From: Rhizobium phaseoli
GTDB taxonomy: Bacteria > Pseudomonadota > Alphaproteobacteria > Rhizobiales > Rhizobiaceae
DNA: 64,000 nt
Direction: 5' to 3'
Assembly (NCBI RefSeq): GCF_003985125.1
Contig: NZ_ML133586.1
Span: 1-64,000 of the forward strand
The stretch's first letter is position 1. Each line of letters opens with the position of its first letter. Positions 1 to 8,137 of this stretch are shown here, in pieces. The translations under genes and the position numbers were made by a program. The notes under the pieces are model-generated. The model searched no databases. It saw only the letters and a program-made list of their open reading frames with translations, and was not told the DNA's origin.

Positions 1-714
1 CTCTTTCCAGCATGCGCGAGCACGTTCCTCATGAAGTGAACCCGGCACCTTTGCCAAGTGGCATTGAGAACCTTGGAAACGGCAGCCTTGATGCCCTCAT
101 GTGCATCAGAGACAACCAACTTCACCCCGCGTAGACCGCGGCGCGTTAGCCTGCGGAGGAATTCCGTCCAGATCGGTTCGGCCTCCGAGGTGCCAACTTC
201 CATACCCAGGACCTCGCGCCGACCGTCGCTGTTGACGCCCACCGCGATAATGACGGCGACTGAGACGATGCGGCCGCCACGCCGGACCTTGAGATAGGTC
301 GCGTCCACCACAGGTCGTCGACAGAACGGGTCGAGATTCCCTGGATATACGCTTCCTGGATAACGGCCGTCAGAGCTTTCTCTGCCATGCGGCGCGGTTC
401 AAGGAAGCTCGGAAAGTAGCTGCCTTTGCGCAGCTTCGGAATGCGAAGCTCCACGGTGCCAGCCCGCGTCTCCCGATGTCACGGTAGCCATTGCGTTGAG
501 TGAGCCGCATCGAGTTCTTCACACCGAAGTCTGCACCCGTAGCCGAGCCTACTTCCAGCTCCATCAGCCGCTCGGCAGCAAGACCGATCATCTCACGCAA
601 CAAATCTGCATCGGCACTCTTCTCAACAAGGGAGCGCACGTTCATCATGTCATTGGTCATCGGTGATCTTTCCGTCAGGTTGGTCTTGAACAACCCGACC
701 CTAGCGGAAAACAC
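1..714 (-). pseudogene. IS256-family (mutator) transposase, decayed and cut by the window edge
   Basis: The minus strand reads as an IS256-type DDE transposase in pieces. The N-terminal part starts with MTNDMMNVRSLVEKSADADL at 714. A frame change at about 470-480 leads into ELRIPKLRKGSYFPSFLEPR. Near 305-320, SVDDL runs directly into sequence equivalent to VDATYLKVRRGG in another frame, so the stretch normally lying between these motifs is deleted. The frame then continues through VSVAVIIAVGVNSDGRREVL and VSDAHEGIKAA toward position 1, where the window cuts the C-terminus. At least one internal deletion and two frameshifts make it inactive. Other IS families are unlikely given the SDAHEGIKAA motif. 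Confidence 0.85.
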
Positions 715-788
715 TGATGGCCGCCCGCAAAGCCGATCACCCGCTACAGCGCAGCGAGAAGCGCGCGGGCACTCGGCTTTACTCCCTC

Positions 789-821
789 CCGTCAGCTACA
801 CCAGGTGCTGGGACACGATCC
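789..821 (-). repeat. Probable terminal repeat region of the IS256 remnant
   Basis: On the minus strand the sequence begins GGATCGTGTCCCAGCACC and leads toward the transposase start. This resembles the terminal inverted repeats of rhizobial IS256-family elements. The opposite end lies outside the window, so no repeat pair or target duplication could be checked. Confidence 0.4.
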
Positions 822-1650
822 GCGTGCCGGTTGCTCACACCGCGCCACTTGGCGTATTCAAAACCGCCGAGGCTTTAATCGCCGCTGGATGAAAGTTCAG
901 TGGCAGGTCACGCAGGCTCAAGACCCTCAAGGGCCTCACACTACGAGTTCGTCTGCAAGACATAGACTTCGCAGCCTGAACGTTTCACCCTCGATCCGCT
1001 CCATGAAAATGCCGGGACTGAACAACGACGGCTGAGTGCAGGCATCAAGACTTAAGTCTGTCGTAAAGCAGACAAAGCGAATACAAACGTGGTGCGAACT
1101 GTCGGCTATTGGCTGACACGAAGATGCAGAACCCTCGACGTGCTGGAGGTGCCCCAGGCACCTGCTATCATCGCAGGTTGGGGCCAAGGCTGGCCTGCTC
1201 TGATCCCCGGTAGTGGGCGGGGTACACCCTGCCGATTTCAATGAAGCTACGCCTTTTTTCCCGGCTGATCTCGTCCACCGTTCAAAGGCCCCACCGCCAC
1301 GTCAGCAGCGTTTAGGCGAATATACGCTCCAGCATCTCTCTTAACTGCAGCGCTTCGCCGCCATCTGAGGTTTCGCGACCGCACGCGCTTGCCATGGCAG
1401 GTCCCGCAATCCGTCGCCCAAAGCCGTTATGGATGCAATACGAAATTTCCCGGCAATCTGGACATCTGCCGCGTGAGACCTGGAATGCAATATTCGAGTT
1501 CTGGTGCCTATTCAGCTCGCATTCGTGCTGCATGTCCGAGTGGCACGTCCCTTGCTTCACTTCATGCTACTGATTCACCGCAGAGAGCGAGGATGAACTG
1601 ACGTAAACTCTATTTCTATCGCCCCAGTCGCTTTGTCGGAGATGGGTCAC
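822..1650. other. Intergenic stretch with no recognisable gene
   Basis: Only short open frames of up to about 100 codons occur on either strand. None shows a domain, a convincing ribosome binding site or sensible codon use. A short hairpin (GGTGCCCCAGGCACC) lies near 1148-1162. The stretch separates the IS remnant from the phosphoribosyltransferase gene and is probably decayed DNA. Confidence 0.4.
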
Positions 1651-1654
1651 GAGC

Positions 1655-1913
1655 CGCATCGACGGGGCAGGAAGGCCTCAGATCGGGATTTAGCCCCAAC
1701 GAAGCTGAAACCAGGGAGGCGCTCGCGCCGTGCTGGCCTTCGCGCCAAGGGCCGGCGAATTCTCCTGCGATATCGTGGCGCGGATGCACTCTGAGCCTCG
1801 AGAGGTAAGTGCTACCCTGCTCGTCAACGAGACGCCAATGAGCGTGCGGCGTCACAGAAACATATGGGACGGATTTTTTCCACGGTAAACGTCCGTACTT
1901 TCGAAAGCTGGCA
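1655..1913 (+). pseudogene. Decayed coding remnant upstream of the ter-associated phosphoribosyltransferase
   Basis: Three frames contain protein-like pieces in sequence: SPNEAETREALA near 1695, AVLAFAPRAGEFSCDIVARM near 1730-1790, and TYGTDFFHGKRPYFRKLA just before 1914. The order and the distance of zero bases to the next gene suggest the frameshifted 3' end of a former operon gene. In related ter operons this place can hold an HpcH/CitE-type aldolase gene, and the SPNEAE piece is compatible with the C-terminal part of such an enzyme. This assignment is inference from short fragments. Confidence 0.3.
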
Positions 1914-3047
1914 ATGGTGAATCCTTCAACATACTCTGCGCAACTCGCCGACGGCACTATCTCGGTTCACGTGGATCGAAGCCTTGTACCCCCCATCGAG
2001 ATGTTCGGCTTCGGGCAGCGAATCAACCCGAACCGCTCGTTTCTGTTTGTTTCCAAGGTTCTTGGTCGATTCCTGCCGATCCGCCCTTCGGTCATGGGAA
2101 ATGCATTCGACCTCCTTGCACGTCAGATTCCTGCCGATATTCCTGGTCCGGTTTTGTTCATCGGAATAGCCGAAGCGGGCATTGGCCTTGGTGCGGGTGT
2201 CCATCGGCGGTTCCGCGAACTCACTGGTCGCGGCGATGCAATATATATCTGCTCCACTCGCCATGATCTTAAACTGCCGCTGCTGTGCGAATTTGAGGAA
2301 GAGCATAGCCATGCCCCGCGGCACCTCCTGCACGAACCATGCGAGGCAAGGCTCCGCGACTTGGTTCATGGTGCGACCGGCTTGGTACTCGTTGACGATG
2401 AGGCTTCGACAGGTAAGACATTTGCCAACATCTTCGCTGCCCTTCCCGCAAAAATTCGTTTGAAGCTGAAGCACACAGTCCTACTTACGCTTACCGACTG
2501 GTCAGAAGGCGCTGCCCGCGCGGAGATCACGGGAACAGTCAGTGAGGCTACTATCGTTTCCGGACGGTACAGTTGGACTCCGCGTGGGGATTTCACGGCA
2601 GCTACTCCGCAGGTCCCTTCCTGTGACCGTCCTAAGCGGCCCGAGGTCTGTCCCGACGTCGCTCGAGACTGGGCGCGTCTCGGCGTCGTCGATCACTTGC
2701 AGGGTCTCAATGCAAACGCTGCCGATGACGGGATTACCCTCGTACTCGGAACGGGCGAACACGTGTGGCAGCCCTTCCTGCTTGCGGAGCGCTTGGAAAA
2801 GGAGGGCGCTGAGGTTTTCTATTCATCCGTGACGCGTTCCCCCCTGTCGAAAGGCCACGCGATCGGTTCAGTACTTTCGTTCTCCGACAACTACGGCGGA
2901 ACGGTTCCACATTACCTCTACAACGTCGATCCAGCGCTGTACTCGAAAATTATACTCTGCTCGGAGACAGGCCCGGAAAATGTCTGTGCCAGCCTGATGT
3001 CCGCACTGGGCGATCCCATTGTCCTTTCAGACGTAGAAGGTGAATGA
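1914..3047 (+). CDS. Ter-associated phosphoribosyltransferase with TRSP domain
   Basis: A 377-residue protein of the orotate-phosphoribosyltransferase-like family found in tellurium-resistance (ter) stress operons. The N-terminal half carries GPVLFIGIAEAGIGLGAGVH and the PRPP-binding loop GLVLVDDEASTGKTFANIF (about residues 157-175). The C-terminal part, with GITLVLGTGEHVWQPFLLAE, fits the TRSP domain. In the proposed ter pathway these enzymes join PRPP to a base-like precursor to make a nucleoside-like metabolite; the product has not been shown. The gene lies 114 bases upstream of the StiP gene and is co-directional with it and the HAD gene. No ter genes (terB, terC, terD) occur in the window. 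The start at 1914 agrees with the usual N-terminus of the family, although the open frame runs a little further upstream. Confidence 0.85.
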   Translation: MVNPSTYSAQLADGTISVHVDRSLVPPIEMFGFGQRINPNRSFLFVSKVLGRFLPIRPSVMGNAFDLLARQIPADIPGPVLFIGIAEAGIGLGAGVHRRFRELTGRGDAIYICSTRHDLKLPLLCEFEEEHSHAPRHLLHEPCEARLRDLVHGATGLVLVDDEASTGKTFANIFAALPAKIRLKLKHTVLLTLTDWSEGAARAEITGTVSEATIVSGRYSWTPRGDFTAATPQVPSCDRPKRPEVCPDVARDWARLGVVDHLQGLNANAADDGITLVLGTGEHVWQPFLLAERLEKEGAEVFYSSVTRSPLSKGHAIGSVLSFSDNYGGTVPHYLYNVDPALYSKIILCSETGPENVCASLMSALGDPIVLSDVEGE

Positions 3048-3161
3048 AGCCGCCTTAGGCCATGCGGTCTGCCGCTTCGAAATCGGCTCACTCGATCGGA
3101 CATTTCCGCCAGTCCACGGCGACACAACACTGCTGTCGCGTTATCTAAGGACATCACTCCC

Positions 3162-4262
3162 ATGGGGGATACCTATGACAGCATCGCCTCCCCTGCCACA
3201 CTGGGCTCCTACGCCGAATACGACGTGACGCTCCTTCTCAAGAAAGTGGATATTCAGCCTACTGACACGGCCACGAGGGAAGAGGCCATCCAATCCGGGC
3301 GGCGGCATTACTCGGAAATGATTTCCGCCGAGATGGCCCCGACCCGCGAATACATGGAGCTGTTTGCTAAGGCCATGGCCACTGGTGGCCCGCGCATGGG
3401 CGCCGAGACGGCACGCCTCGCCCTCGCGATCGTGCAGTCGGTCGAGGGTCCTATTACCCTTGTCAGTTTGGTCCGCGCCGGCGTGCCCTTCGGCATCCTA
3501 CTCAAGAGGGCCATCGCCTTACTCGGCCGGGACGTCGGACACTACGGGTTGTCGATCATTCGCGACAAGGGCGTTGACGACGAGGCTATGCGCCACATTC
3601 TTGCCAGGCGTCCTGTCGAGAGCATCGTCTTCGTAGATAGCTGGACGGGCAAAGGAGCAATTGCGAACCAACTCGAAAAGAGCTTCAAGGACTACTCAGA
3701 CCGACCTGCGCGGCTAGTTGTATTGGCCGACCCCTGCGGCTGCGCATGGCTCGCCGCATCGGGCGACGACTGGCTTATTCCCTCCGGAATGCTAGGATGC
3801 ACCGTATCCGGGCTTATCAGCCGCTCGATCCTCAACGCTGCCCTCGTCGGTCCCGGTGACTTCCACGCCTGCGTCCAGTGGGATAATCTCGCGGAACACG
3901 ATATTTCCCGATCATTCGTGGATGGTATGTGGAATGATGTCTCCACTGTGATTGCAACCGAAATCCCGAGCGTCTGGAGTATCGAGACCCGCCGGGCGCA
4001 TCGCGATGCCGCCGCCGCTGCCGTCGCCTGGGTGATGGGGGAGGACGCCGTAACGAACATCAACCGAGTAAAGCCGGGCATTGCGGAGGCGACCAGGGCC
4101 ATCCTGCGACGTGTGCCGGAAAAGGTGTACGTCTCGTCGCCAACCGATCCAGAACTCGCGGCCCTCATGTACCTGATCGACAACAAAGGCGTCCCGTATG
4201 TCGTCTCCCCTAGAAAGATCGCCCCCTACCGCGCCGTCACGCTGATCCGGCACGTCTCCTAA
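3162..4262 (+). CDS. StiP family protein (PRTase-like domain plus Pelota-like RNA-binding domain)
   Basis: A 366-residue protein matching the StiP family, often labelled cysteine protease StiP but considered a phosphoribosyltransferase-like protein in ter operons. The signature SYAEYDVTLLLKKVDI is near residue 15, followed by EEAIQSGRRHYSEM and the VFVDSWTGKGAI loop (about residues 152-163). The C-terminal 90 residues (KPGIAEATRAILRRV to the end) fit the Pelota-like (PELOTA_1) domain. It probably acts with the upstream phosphoribosyltransferase and the downstream HAD phosphatase in making a modified nucleoside. The start ATG follows AAGGAC by about 10 bases. Length and domains appear intact. 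Confidence 0.85.
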   Translation: MGDTYDSIASPATLGSYAEYDVTLLLKKVDIQPTDTATREEAIQSGRRHYSEMISAEMAPTREYMELFAKAMATGGPRMGAETARLALAIVQSVEGPITLVSLVRAGVPFGILLKRAIALLGRDVGHYGLSIIRDKGVDDEAMRHILARRPVESIVFVDSWTGKGAIANQLEKSFKDYSDRPARLVVLADPCGCAWLAASGDDWLIPSGMLGCTVSGLISRSILNAALVGPGDFHACVQWDNLAEHDISRSFVDGMWNDVSTVIATEIPSVWSIETRRAHRDAAAAAVAWVMGEDAVTNINRVKPGIAEATRAILRRVPEKVYVSSPTDPELAALMYLIDNKGVPYVVSPRKIAPYRAVTLIRHVS

Positions 4263-4420
4263 TCTCCACGTATGTCTACTTACGAGCTCGGCGCGCAGGT
4301 CAAGGAAACTGAGATGTGACAAATTCCGTATCGTAAAATTCATTGCCAATGGAGAATCCGCGAAAGCTCACATCTGGCAATCGATCAGATATTTAACCAG
4401 TCGCATTTTGGAGTACGCAT

Positions 4421-5170
4421 ATGAAGCCCATTGCTCTGGTGGACCTCGACGACACCTTGTTTCAAACCAAGAAAAAGATACCGGAGATTGCGGAAGCCGA
4501 TCTGGTATTGGCGTCCAAATCCATTAATGGAAGCAACTCCTATATGACGAAGATTCAAGCTGCCTTTGTCGAGTGGCTGCTCGTCTCCACGGAGGCCATC
4601 CCGGTTACGGCGCGCGGCTCTGAGGCTCTTTCGCGCGTTACGATCGCGTTTGAAAGCTACTCAATCGTATCGAACGGTGCCGTCATCCTCAAAAAGGACG
4701 GCAAGCCTGACGCCGAATGGCATGAGGTCGTCGCAAGGGAGCTCCGGCCGCTTGCCGGCTTTTTCGATAAGCTCCTCGATGAGGGCAGGACCAAGGCGAG
4801 GGAACTTGGCGTCCACATCCGGTGCTGGTCGGTGATGGAAGCTGATCTCGCGACATATGTTGTCTTCAAAGAGATTGACGGAGACGGCTCACGCCTTGAA
4901 GAGATTGTGCCGATCATTCGAGAAAAACGGGGTTGGGTTCGACACCACAACGGCAATAACCTTGCGCTAGTTCCGCCTGCGATCTCAAAACGGGTGGCCT
5001 CACAATTTCTGCTCAAAAAGCTTCGGACGGAGCATCCAGGTCGCCCAGTGATCGGCTACGGTGACAGTGTGAGCGACTTCTCCTACCTGTCCCTCTGCGA
5101 CTGGTGGGGCGCTCCGGGTAACTCTCAAATGACAGACCTTGTCGTTTCCGCTGTTGCGCGTGAGAGATAG
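4421..5170 (+). CDS. HAD-superfamily phosphatase of the ter-associated nucleoside module
   Basis: A 249-residue HAD hydrolase. Motif I is ALVDLDDTLF (nucleophile and acid/base aspartates near residues 8 and 10), motif II is VTAR near residue 60, and motif IV is GYGDSVSDFSYLSL near residue 208. The family includes sucrose- and trehalose-phosphate phosphatases and HAD members of ter operons. It would dephosphorylate the product of the two preceding enzymes; the substrate is unknown. The ATG at 4421 follows TTTTGGAG at good spacing. A 158-base gap separates it from the StiP gene, so it may have its own promoter. Confidence 0.8.
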   Translation: MKPIALVDLDDTLFQTKKKIPEIAEADLVLASKSINGSNSYMTKIQAAFVEWLLVSTEAIPVTARGSEALSRVTIAFESYSIVSNGAVILKKDGKPDAEWHEVVARELRPLAGFFDKLLDEGRTKARELGVHIRCWSVMEADLATYVVFKEIDGDGSRLEEIVPIIREKRGWVRHHNGNNLALVPPAISKRVASQFLLKKLRTEHPGRPVIGYGDSVSDFSYLSLCDWWGAPGNSQMTDLVVSAVARER

Positions 5171-5239
5171 GTGACACGCGTACTGCGAACGTGGTGATAT
5201 GTGAGGAGGGTGCAGGAATGATCCTGCACCTCCAGTCTT

Positions 5240-5365
5240 TCAGTAGAAACTTCCTATGGGTAAAACGCCGCGCCATATCGCGGTAAGAACCATGGCAAGC
5301 GCGGCGAGGATCGCGAGATTCCCGTCGGCTTTTACCACGAGTACGTAGAGCTTGTATTTCAGCAT
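5240..5365 (-). CDS. Small hydrophobic protein, 41 residues
   Basis: The frame starting at 5365 has GAAAGG eight bases upstream of ATG and encodes MLKYKLYVLVVKADGNLAIL followed by a hydrophobic segment and WRGVLPIGSFY. One membrane helix is likely (about residues 17-32). It shares a frame with the decayed DUF4334 gene upstream but has its own ribosome binding site. I do not recognise it; a role in the envelope is inference only. Confidence 0.4.
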   Translation of the reverse strand: MLKYKLYVLVVKADGNLAILAALAMVLTAIWRGVLPIGSFY

Positions 5366-5399
5366 GATATGACCTTTCGATGAGCTCATTAGGAACTGC

Positions 5400-5870
5400 C
5401 GTCTCGACGGTTCGTGCCTTACTTGCGCAGAGCGAAATTTCGCGCCCATGATCCTCTCGGCGTCGATCCGCCGGAAATGGTCGACGATGGGTTGATCGTC
5501 ATAGACCATGGCCGCGCTCTTGACGCAGCCGAACATCATGGCCTTCAAAGACGCGACCGGGCCCTCGCCCGCAGCCGGCGCTGGAGATAGGAAAACTTGG
5601 TTGCTTGCCACACGCGTCCTGTCGATCTTATAAAAACGCAACGTTAGCCGAAGCGGGATCCATTTGGGATCCACGGCAACCAGCCGCCGGTCTCCCGCTC
5701 GAAACAGCAGCACATCGGCGCGCATGTCCGGCGTGAACCGTTTGCCGAACCAGCCAAGATCTTCGAGCACACCATCGAACGATGCCCCGTCGATTGGCGA
5801 CTGTCTATCCATTCAAGCGGCCAGTGCGGCTGCTCGGCGTCACGCTTTCAACGCTGACGACCTCCGATCG
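5400..5870 (-). pseudogene. GXWXG/DUF4334 family protein, frameshifted
   Basis: The minus strand reads DGVLEDLGWFGKRF, RLVAVDPKWIPLRLTLRFYK and AAMVYDDQPIVDHFRRID, which are hallmarks of the DUF4334 domain (the C-terminal half of GXWXG/DUF4334 proteins). The preceding GXWXG part is only visible in another frame, where TGRLNG near 5815 looks like a damaged TGRW(K/R)G motif. The C-terminal end is also unlike the family after residue MGAKF. A frameshift near 5810 therefore breaks the gene. Function of the family is unknown. Confidence 0.6.
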
Positions 5871-5925
5871 GCAATGCACGACCCCAGTCCCAACTTGATC
5901 TCGGGCTCTGACGGCCCATCGCCCC

Positions 5926-6092
5926 GAAATAGAAAAGCCTGCCGCGGGAGGAGGTGCGGCAGGCTTTCCTAAAAGAACCGAACGGCGACCTGGGAGGAGG
6001 AGTGCCGCTGTTCCCACAGACGTCCCTTTGGGAGGAGGAGTGGGCCGTCTAAACTTCGAAGCGTTGCGGGAGGAAGCATCGCTTCGATGAAA
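5926..6092 (-). ncRNA. Alpha-r14 family (NfeR1-like) sRNA with repeated anti-Shine-Dalgarno loops
   Basis: On the minus strand four hairpins follow one another, each exposing a CCTCCC motif: CTTCCTCCC near 6075-6067, CTCCTCCC near 6038-6029, CTCCTCCC near 6001-5991 and CCTCCTCCC at 5954-5946. The last is a perfect 9-bp stem (GCCTGCCGC / GCGGCAGGC, 5937-5964) followed by TTTTCTATTTC, a Rho-independent terminator. This is the architecture of the alpha-r14 sRNAs of rhizobia (for example NfeR1), which base-pair with ribosome binding sites of many mRNAs through CUCCUCCC loops. The 3' end near 5926 is clear. The 5' end is an estimate; it could start near 6050 with three motifs. Confidence 0.75.
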
Positions 6093-6369
6093 ATAGCAAT
6101 ACTCGGGCCAGCGCCATGAAGCCAGCGTCTATGTTGCACTGCAGCTATGCACCCGCCGCAACAATCGGCAGGACATCGAGCATTCCTACCCCTGATTTTG
6201 TCGGCGGCTCTGCCGCTGTTACAGAGTGGAACCGCTACAACGTCAATTTCGATATCGAAAGCCCCAAGAAGGCCGTGACAGTTCGCGGCGGCCCTGCCGT
6301 CATGGAAAGTAGCGCCGCTGGAGACGGTGGCCGGCAGCTAAGCTGGATCGGTGCGGTTCGCGACAGTCA

Positions 6370-6861
6370 TTAGGGGACACCCGGTGACAGACAGTATGAA
6401 GTGGCAGTCGCTCCCAGAAGCGCAAGATGTTCTGCGGGTATGTTTTCACCGTTAAGACCCGGCTGTACAATCCCGATCCGGTACTCGATGAACTTGCGTC
6501 GGGCAGCCTTTCGAAGCGTGGCCAAGTCATTCAGGCTGCCTCGAATGAAACGGGCCCGGCCCTTAAGATGTGATGTTTCTCTCACGGTCAGGTGGTTGAT
6601 GAGGTTCTTCAAGCTCCATGTCCCCTTCACCCCCTTCTGTGCTTGACCGCAAACGAGGTAAAGATCGTCCGCCCGGCGCCCCATTACTGCCTGCGAGTAT
6701 TTCAGATGCCAGAGAAGTACGGTGACGGTATCGTCCGTCTCCTCGATCGCCACGACGTCCGCGCTCTCCCAGGTGTCATCGTCATCTCTTCCGGGAGAGT
6801 GGGCAGACAATCCTCGCAATGGGCGTTCCGCTGATCGCACCTCCTTTGGTTTTCTGACCAC
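6370..6861 (-). pseudogene. C-terminal fragment of a large DEAD/DEAH-box helicase
   Basis: The frame carries SADVVAIEETDDTVTVLLWH, LKYSQAVMGRRADDLYLVCG and QAQKGVKGTWSLKNLINHL, features I associate with the C-terminal region of about 900-1000 residue helicase-family proteins of defence islands. No helicase motifs (Walker A, DExx) occur upstream, so only the last part survives. The ATG at 6861 lies in sequence unlike the family and is probably accidental. The cut lies close to the start of the structured RNA on the opposite strand, which could mark an insertion. Confidence 0.5.
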
Positions 6862-6949
6862 TTTACCGCCCGAAGCGTGACCTCTCGCTTTTGAGGCAAG
6901 TGTCCGAGCGTAAAGCGAAGCTATTGAATCTTGTAAAGAATTCGGTTGC

Positions 6950-7212
6950 GCAGCGGGCGGATTCCCGCTATCTTTTTCGATAGGGCAGTACGCGCTGCCC
7001 TGGGGTGTGGAAACCCCTACACGTGGTTGATGCCGGCCGTAACGGCATCACACTCCTTGACCTTCGGTCGAGGAGCCTGTGGCGTATGTCCAGGTTCCTC
7101 GGAACTAAAGGCCACAGGACCGTCGTGTACGGTTTCCAACTCCCCGATCAGTGGGTTTAGCGAGTTTTCAGCGGGGGCGCACCGCGTGAAACTCTCCATC
7201 GGGGTGTCCACC
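6950..7212 (+). ncRNA. Highly structured RNA resembling HEARO/omega RNA, without an IscB gene
   Basis: A dense chain of hairpins fills this stretch: GCGGGcggattCCCGC, TATCtttttcGATA, GGGCAGtacgcgCTGCCC, GGGGtgtggaaaCCCC, GATGCCggccgtaacGGCATC, CTCCttGACCttcGGTCgaGGAG, CTGTGG...CCACAG enclosing a smaller hairpin, and ACCGTcgtgtACGGT. The last part pairs AACTC with GAGTT and ends CCACC directly before an ATG. Order and style recall HEARO RNAs (omega RNAs of IscB/IsrB loci), which end at the start codon of the nuclease gene. Here the gene that follows is an XRE regulator and no IscB remnant was seen. The RNA family is inference; the structure itself is visible. Confidence 0.45.
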
Positions 7213-7710
7213 ATGAAGCGCTATGCAGCAGCACAGGTCCGGACTTCGAGGCCTGCGCAAGCCGAACAGTCGAATGTAGCGCGCGAGTTGGTGCATCCAG
7301 TTGATCGGCATGTCGGACAGCAAATCCGTATCCGCCGAATGCAGTCGAATGTGTCCCTGGGGGATCTCGGCGCTGGCATCGGGGTCAGTTTGCAGCAGGT
7401 GCAAAAATATGAAAGCGGTAAGAACCGCGTCAGCGCCTCGATGCTCTACGAGCTTGCCAATTGCCTCAAGATCCCTGTTTCGAGGTTTTTCGAAGGCCTT
7501 CCAGATCCCGAAACCCTTCAGGGCCAGCAATTCATAACAGAGATCGATGAGAAGATTGCCTACATTTCCACGGCGGAGGGACGGCGTCTGATAGACGACG
7601 TTTTGCTCCTTTCCCCGCGTGTGCGCAGCCGCGTCGTTGCCCTCGTCAGCTCGATTGTCGATGAAGAGATGGAAGAACAGAAGCCGGTTGGTTCATCTGC
7701 TGGTTCTTAG
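7213..7710 (+). CDS. XRE-family helix-turn-helix regulator
   Basis: A 165-residue protein. Residues about 34-95 form a Cro/CI-type HTH: VGQQIRIRRMQSNVSLGDLG, then GVSLQQVQKYESGKNRVSAS. This form with QxVQKYE(S/K)GxNRV is very common in rhizobial regulators. The C-terminal half (SRFFEGLPDPE onward) is the usual helical extension. The open frame extends back to 6946, but that part lies inside the hairpin chain and is unlikely to be translated; ATG 7213 was chosen because it follows the structured RNA, although its GGGGTG ribosome site is weak. It sits next to the type III secretion locus but nothing shows that it controls it. Confidence 0.75.
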   Translation: MKRYAAAQVRTSRPAQAEQSNVARELVHPVDRHVGQQIRIRRMQSNVSLGDLGAGIGVSLQQVQKYESGKNRVSASMLYELANCLKIPVSRFFEGLPDPETLQGQQFITEIDEKIAYISTAEGRRLIDDVLLLSPRVRSRVVALVSSIVDEEMEEQKPVGSSAGS

Positions 7711-7714
7711 CTCC

Positions 7715-8128
7715 CTACCGGTCGATTTTCTCCGCTGCTTCAAGCGAAAATTCGACGCGCAATACCGCCTTCTGTGCTCGCGAAAAATCGGCGGCGACGT
7801 GTTCTGCCCGCTCTTGCGCGGCGCGCCGGGCGGCTTTGTGTTGCGCAAGCGATAGGCCGGCATCGGCTTCATGGCTGCGCAATACGGATTGTCGCATCAG
7901 CGCGTCCTGAAGCTCGGCGGCGGCGATGACACCACTCTTGCGCAATACGTCGACGACAGGATTGCCGGCGGCCCGGCTTGCCGCGATGTCGAGCGCTTCG
8001 GAGGCTTTCGTTTCCCGCTCCCGCGCGCTTTCGGCATCCGCCCGCGCCTCGGAGAGGCTGCGGGAAAGATTGTCCGCCCGCAGGCTGCGGATCTGCAGCA
8101 ACTGCCTGAGAGATTTCAACGCCTTCAT
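7715..8128 (-). CDS. Type III secretion stalk protein, SctO/YscO-like
   Basis: A 137-residue, charged, almost wholly helical protein rich in Ala, Glu, Arg and Ser with coiled-coil periodicity (SLSEARADAESARERETKAS, then FSRAQKAVLRVEFSLEAAEK). Size, composition and position in a type III locus fit the SctO (YscO/FliJ) stalk that links the ATPase to the export gate. In classical rhizobial loci the equivalent gene lies between rhcN and rhcQ; here it lies ten bases downstream of the secretin N-terminal gene. SctO sequences diverge strongly, so the call rests on features and context. Confidence 0.6.
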   Translation of the reverse strand: MKALKSLRQLLQIRSLRADNLSRSLSEARADAESARERETKASEALDIAASRAAGNPVVDVLRKSGVIAAAELQDALMRQSVLRSHEADAGLSLAQHKAARRAAQERAEHVAADFSRAQKAVLRVEFSLEAAEKIDR

Positions 8129-8137
8129 ATCAGCCGC

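Noticed and set aside
936..1241. A 101-codon minus-strand frame after the IS256 remnant
   Set aside because: The translation is rich in Cys, Ser and Pro without a motif, and the start has no ribosome site.
6116..6373. An 85-codon plus-strand frame between the sRNA and the helicase fragment
   Set aside because: No domain, no ribosome site and no sign of biased codon use.
6946..7212. N-terminal extension of the XRE regulator back to 6946
   Set aside because: The extension lies wholly in the hairpin chain, has no ribosome site and is unlike other XRE proteins.
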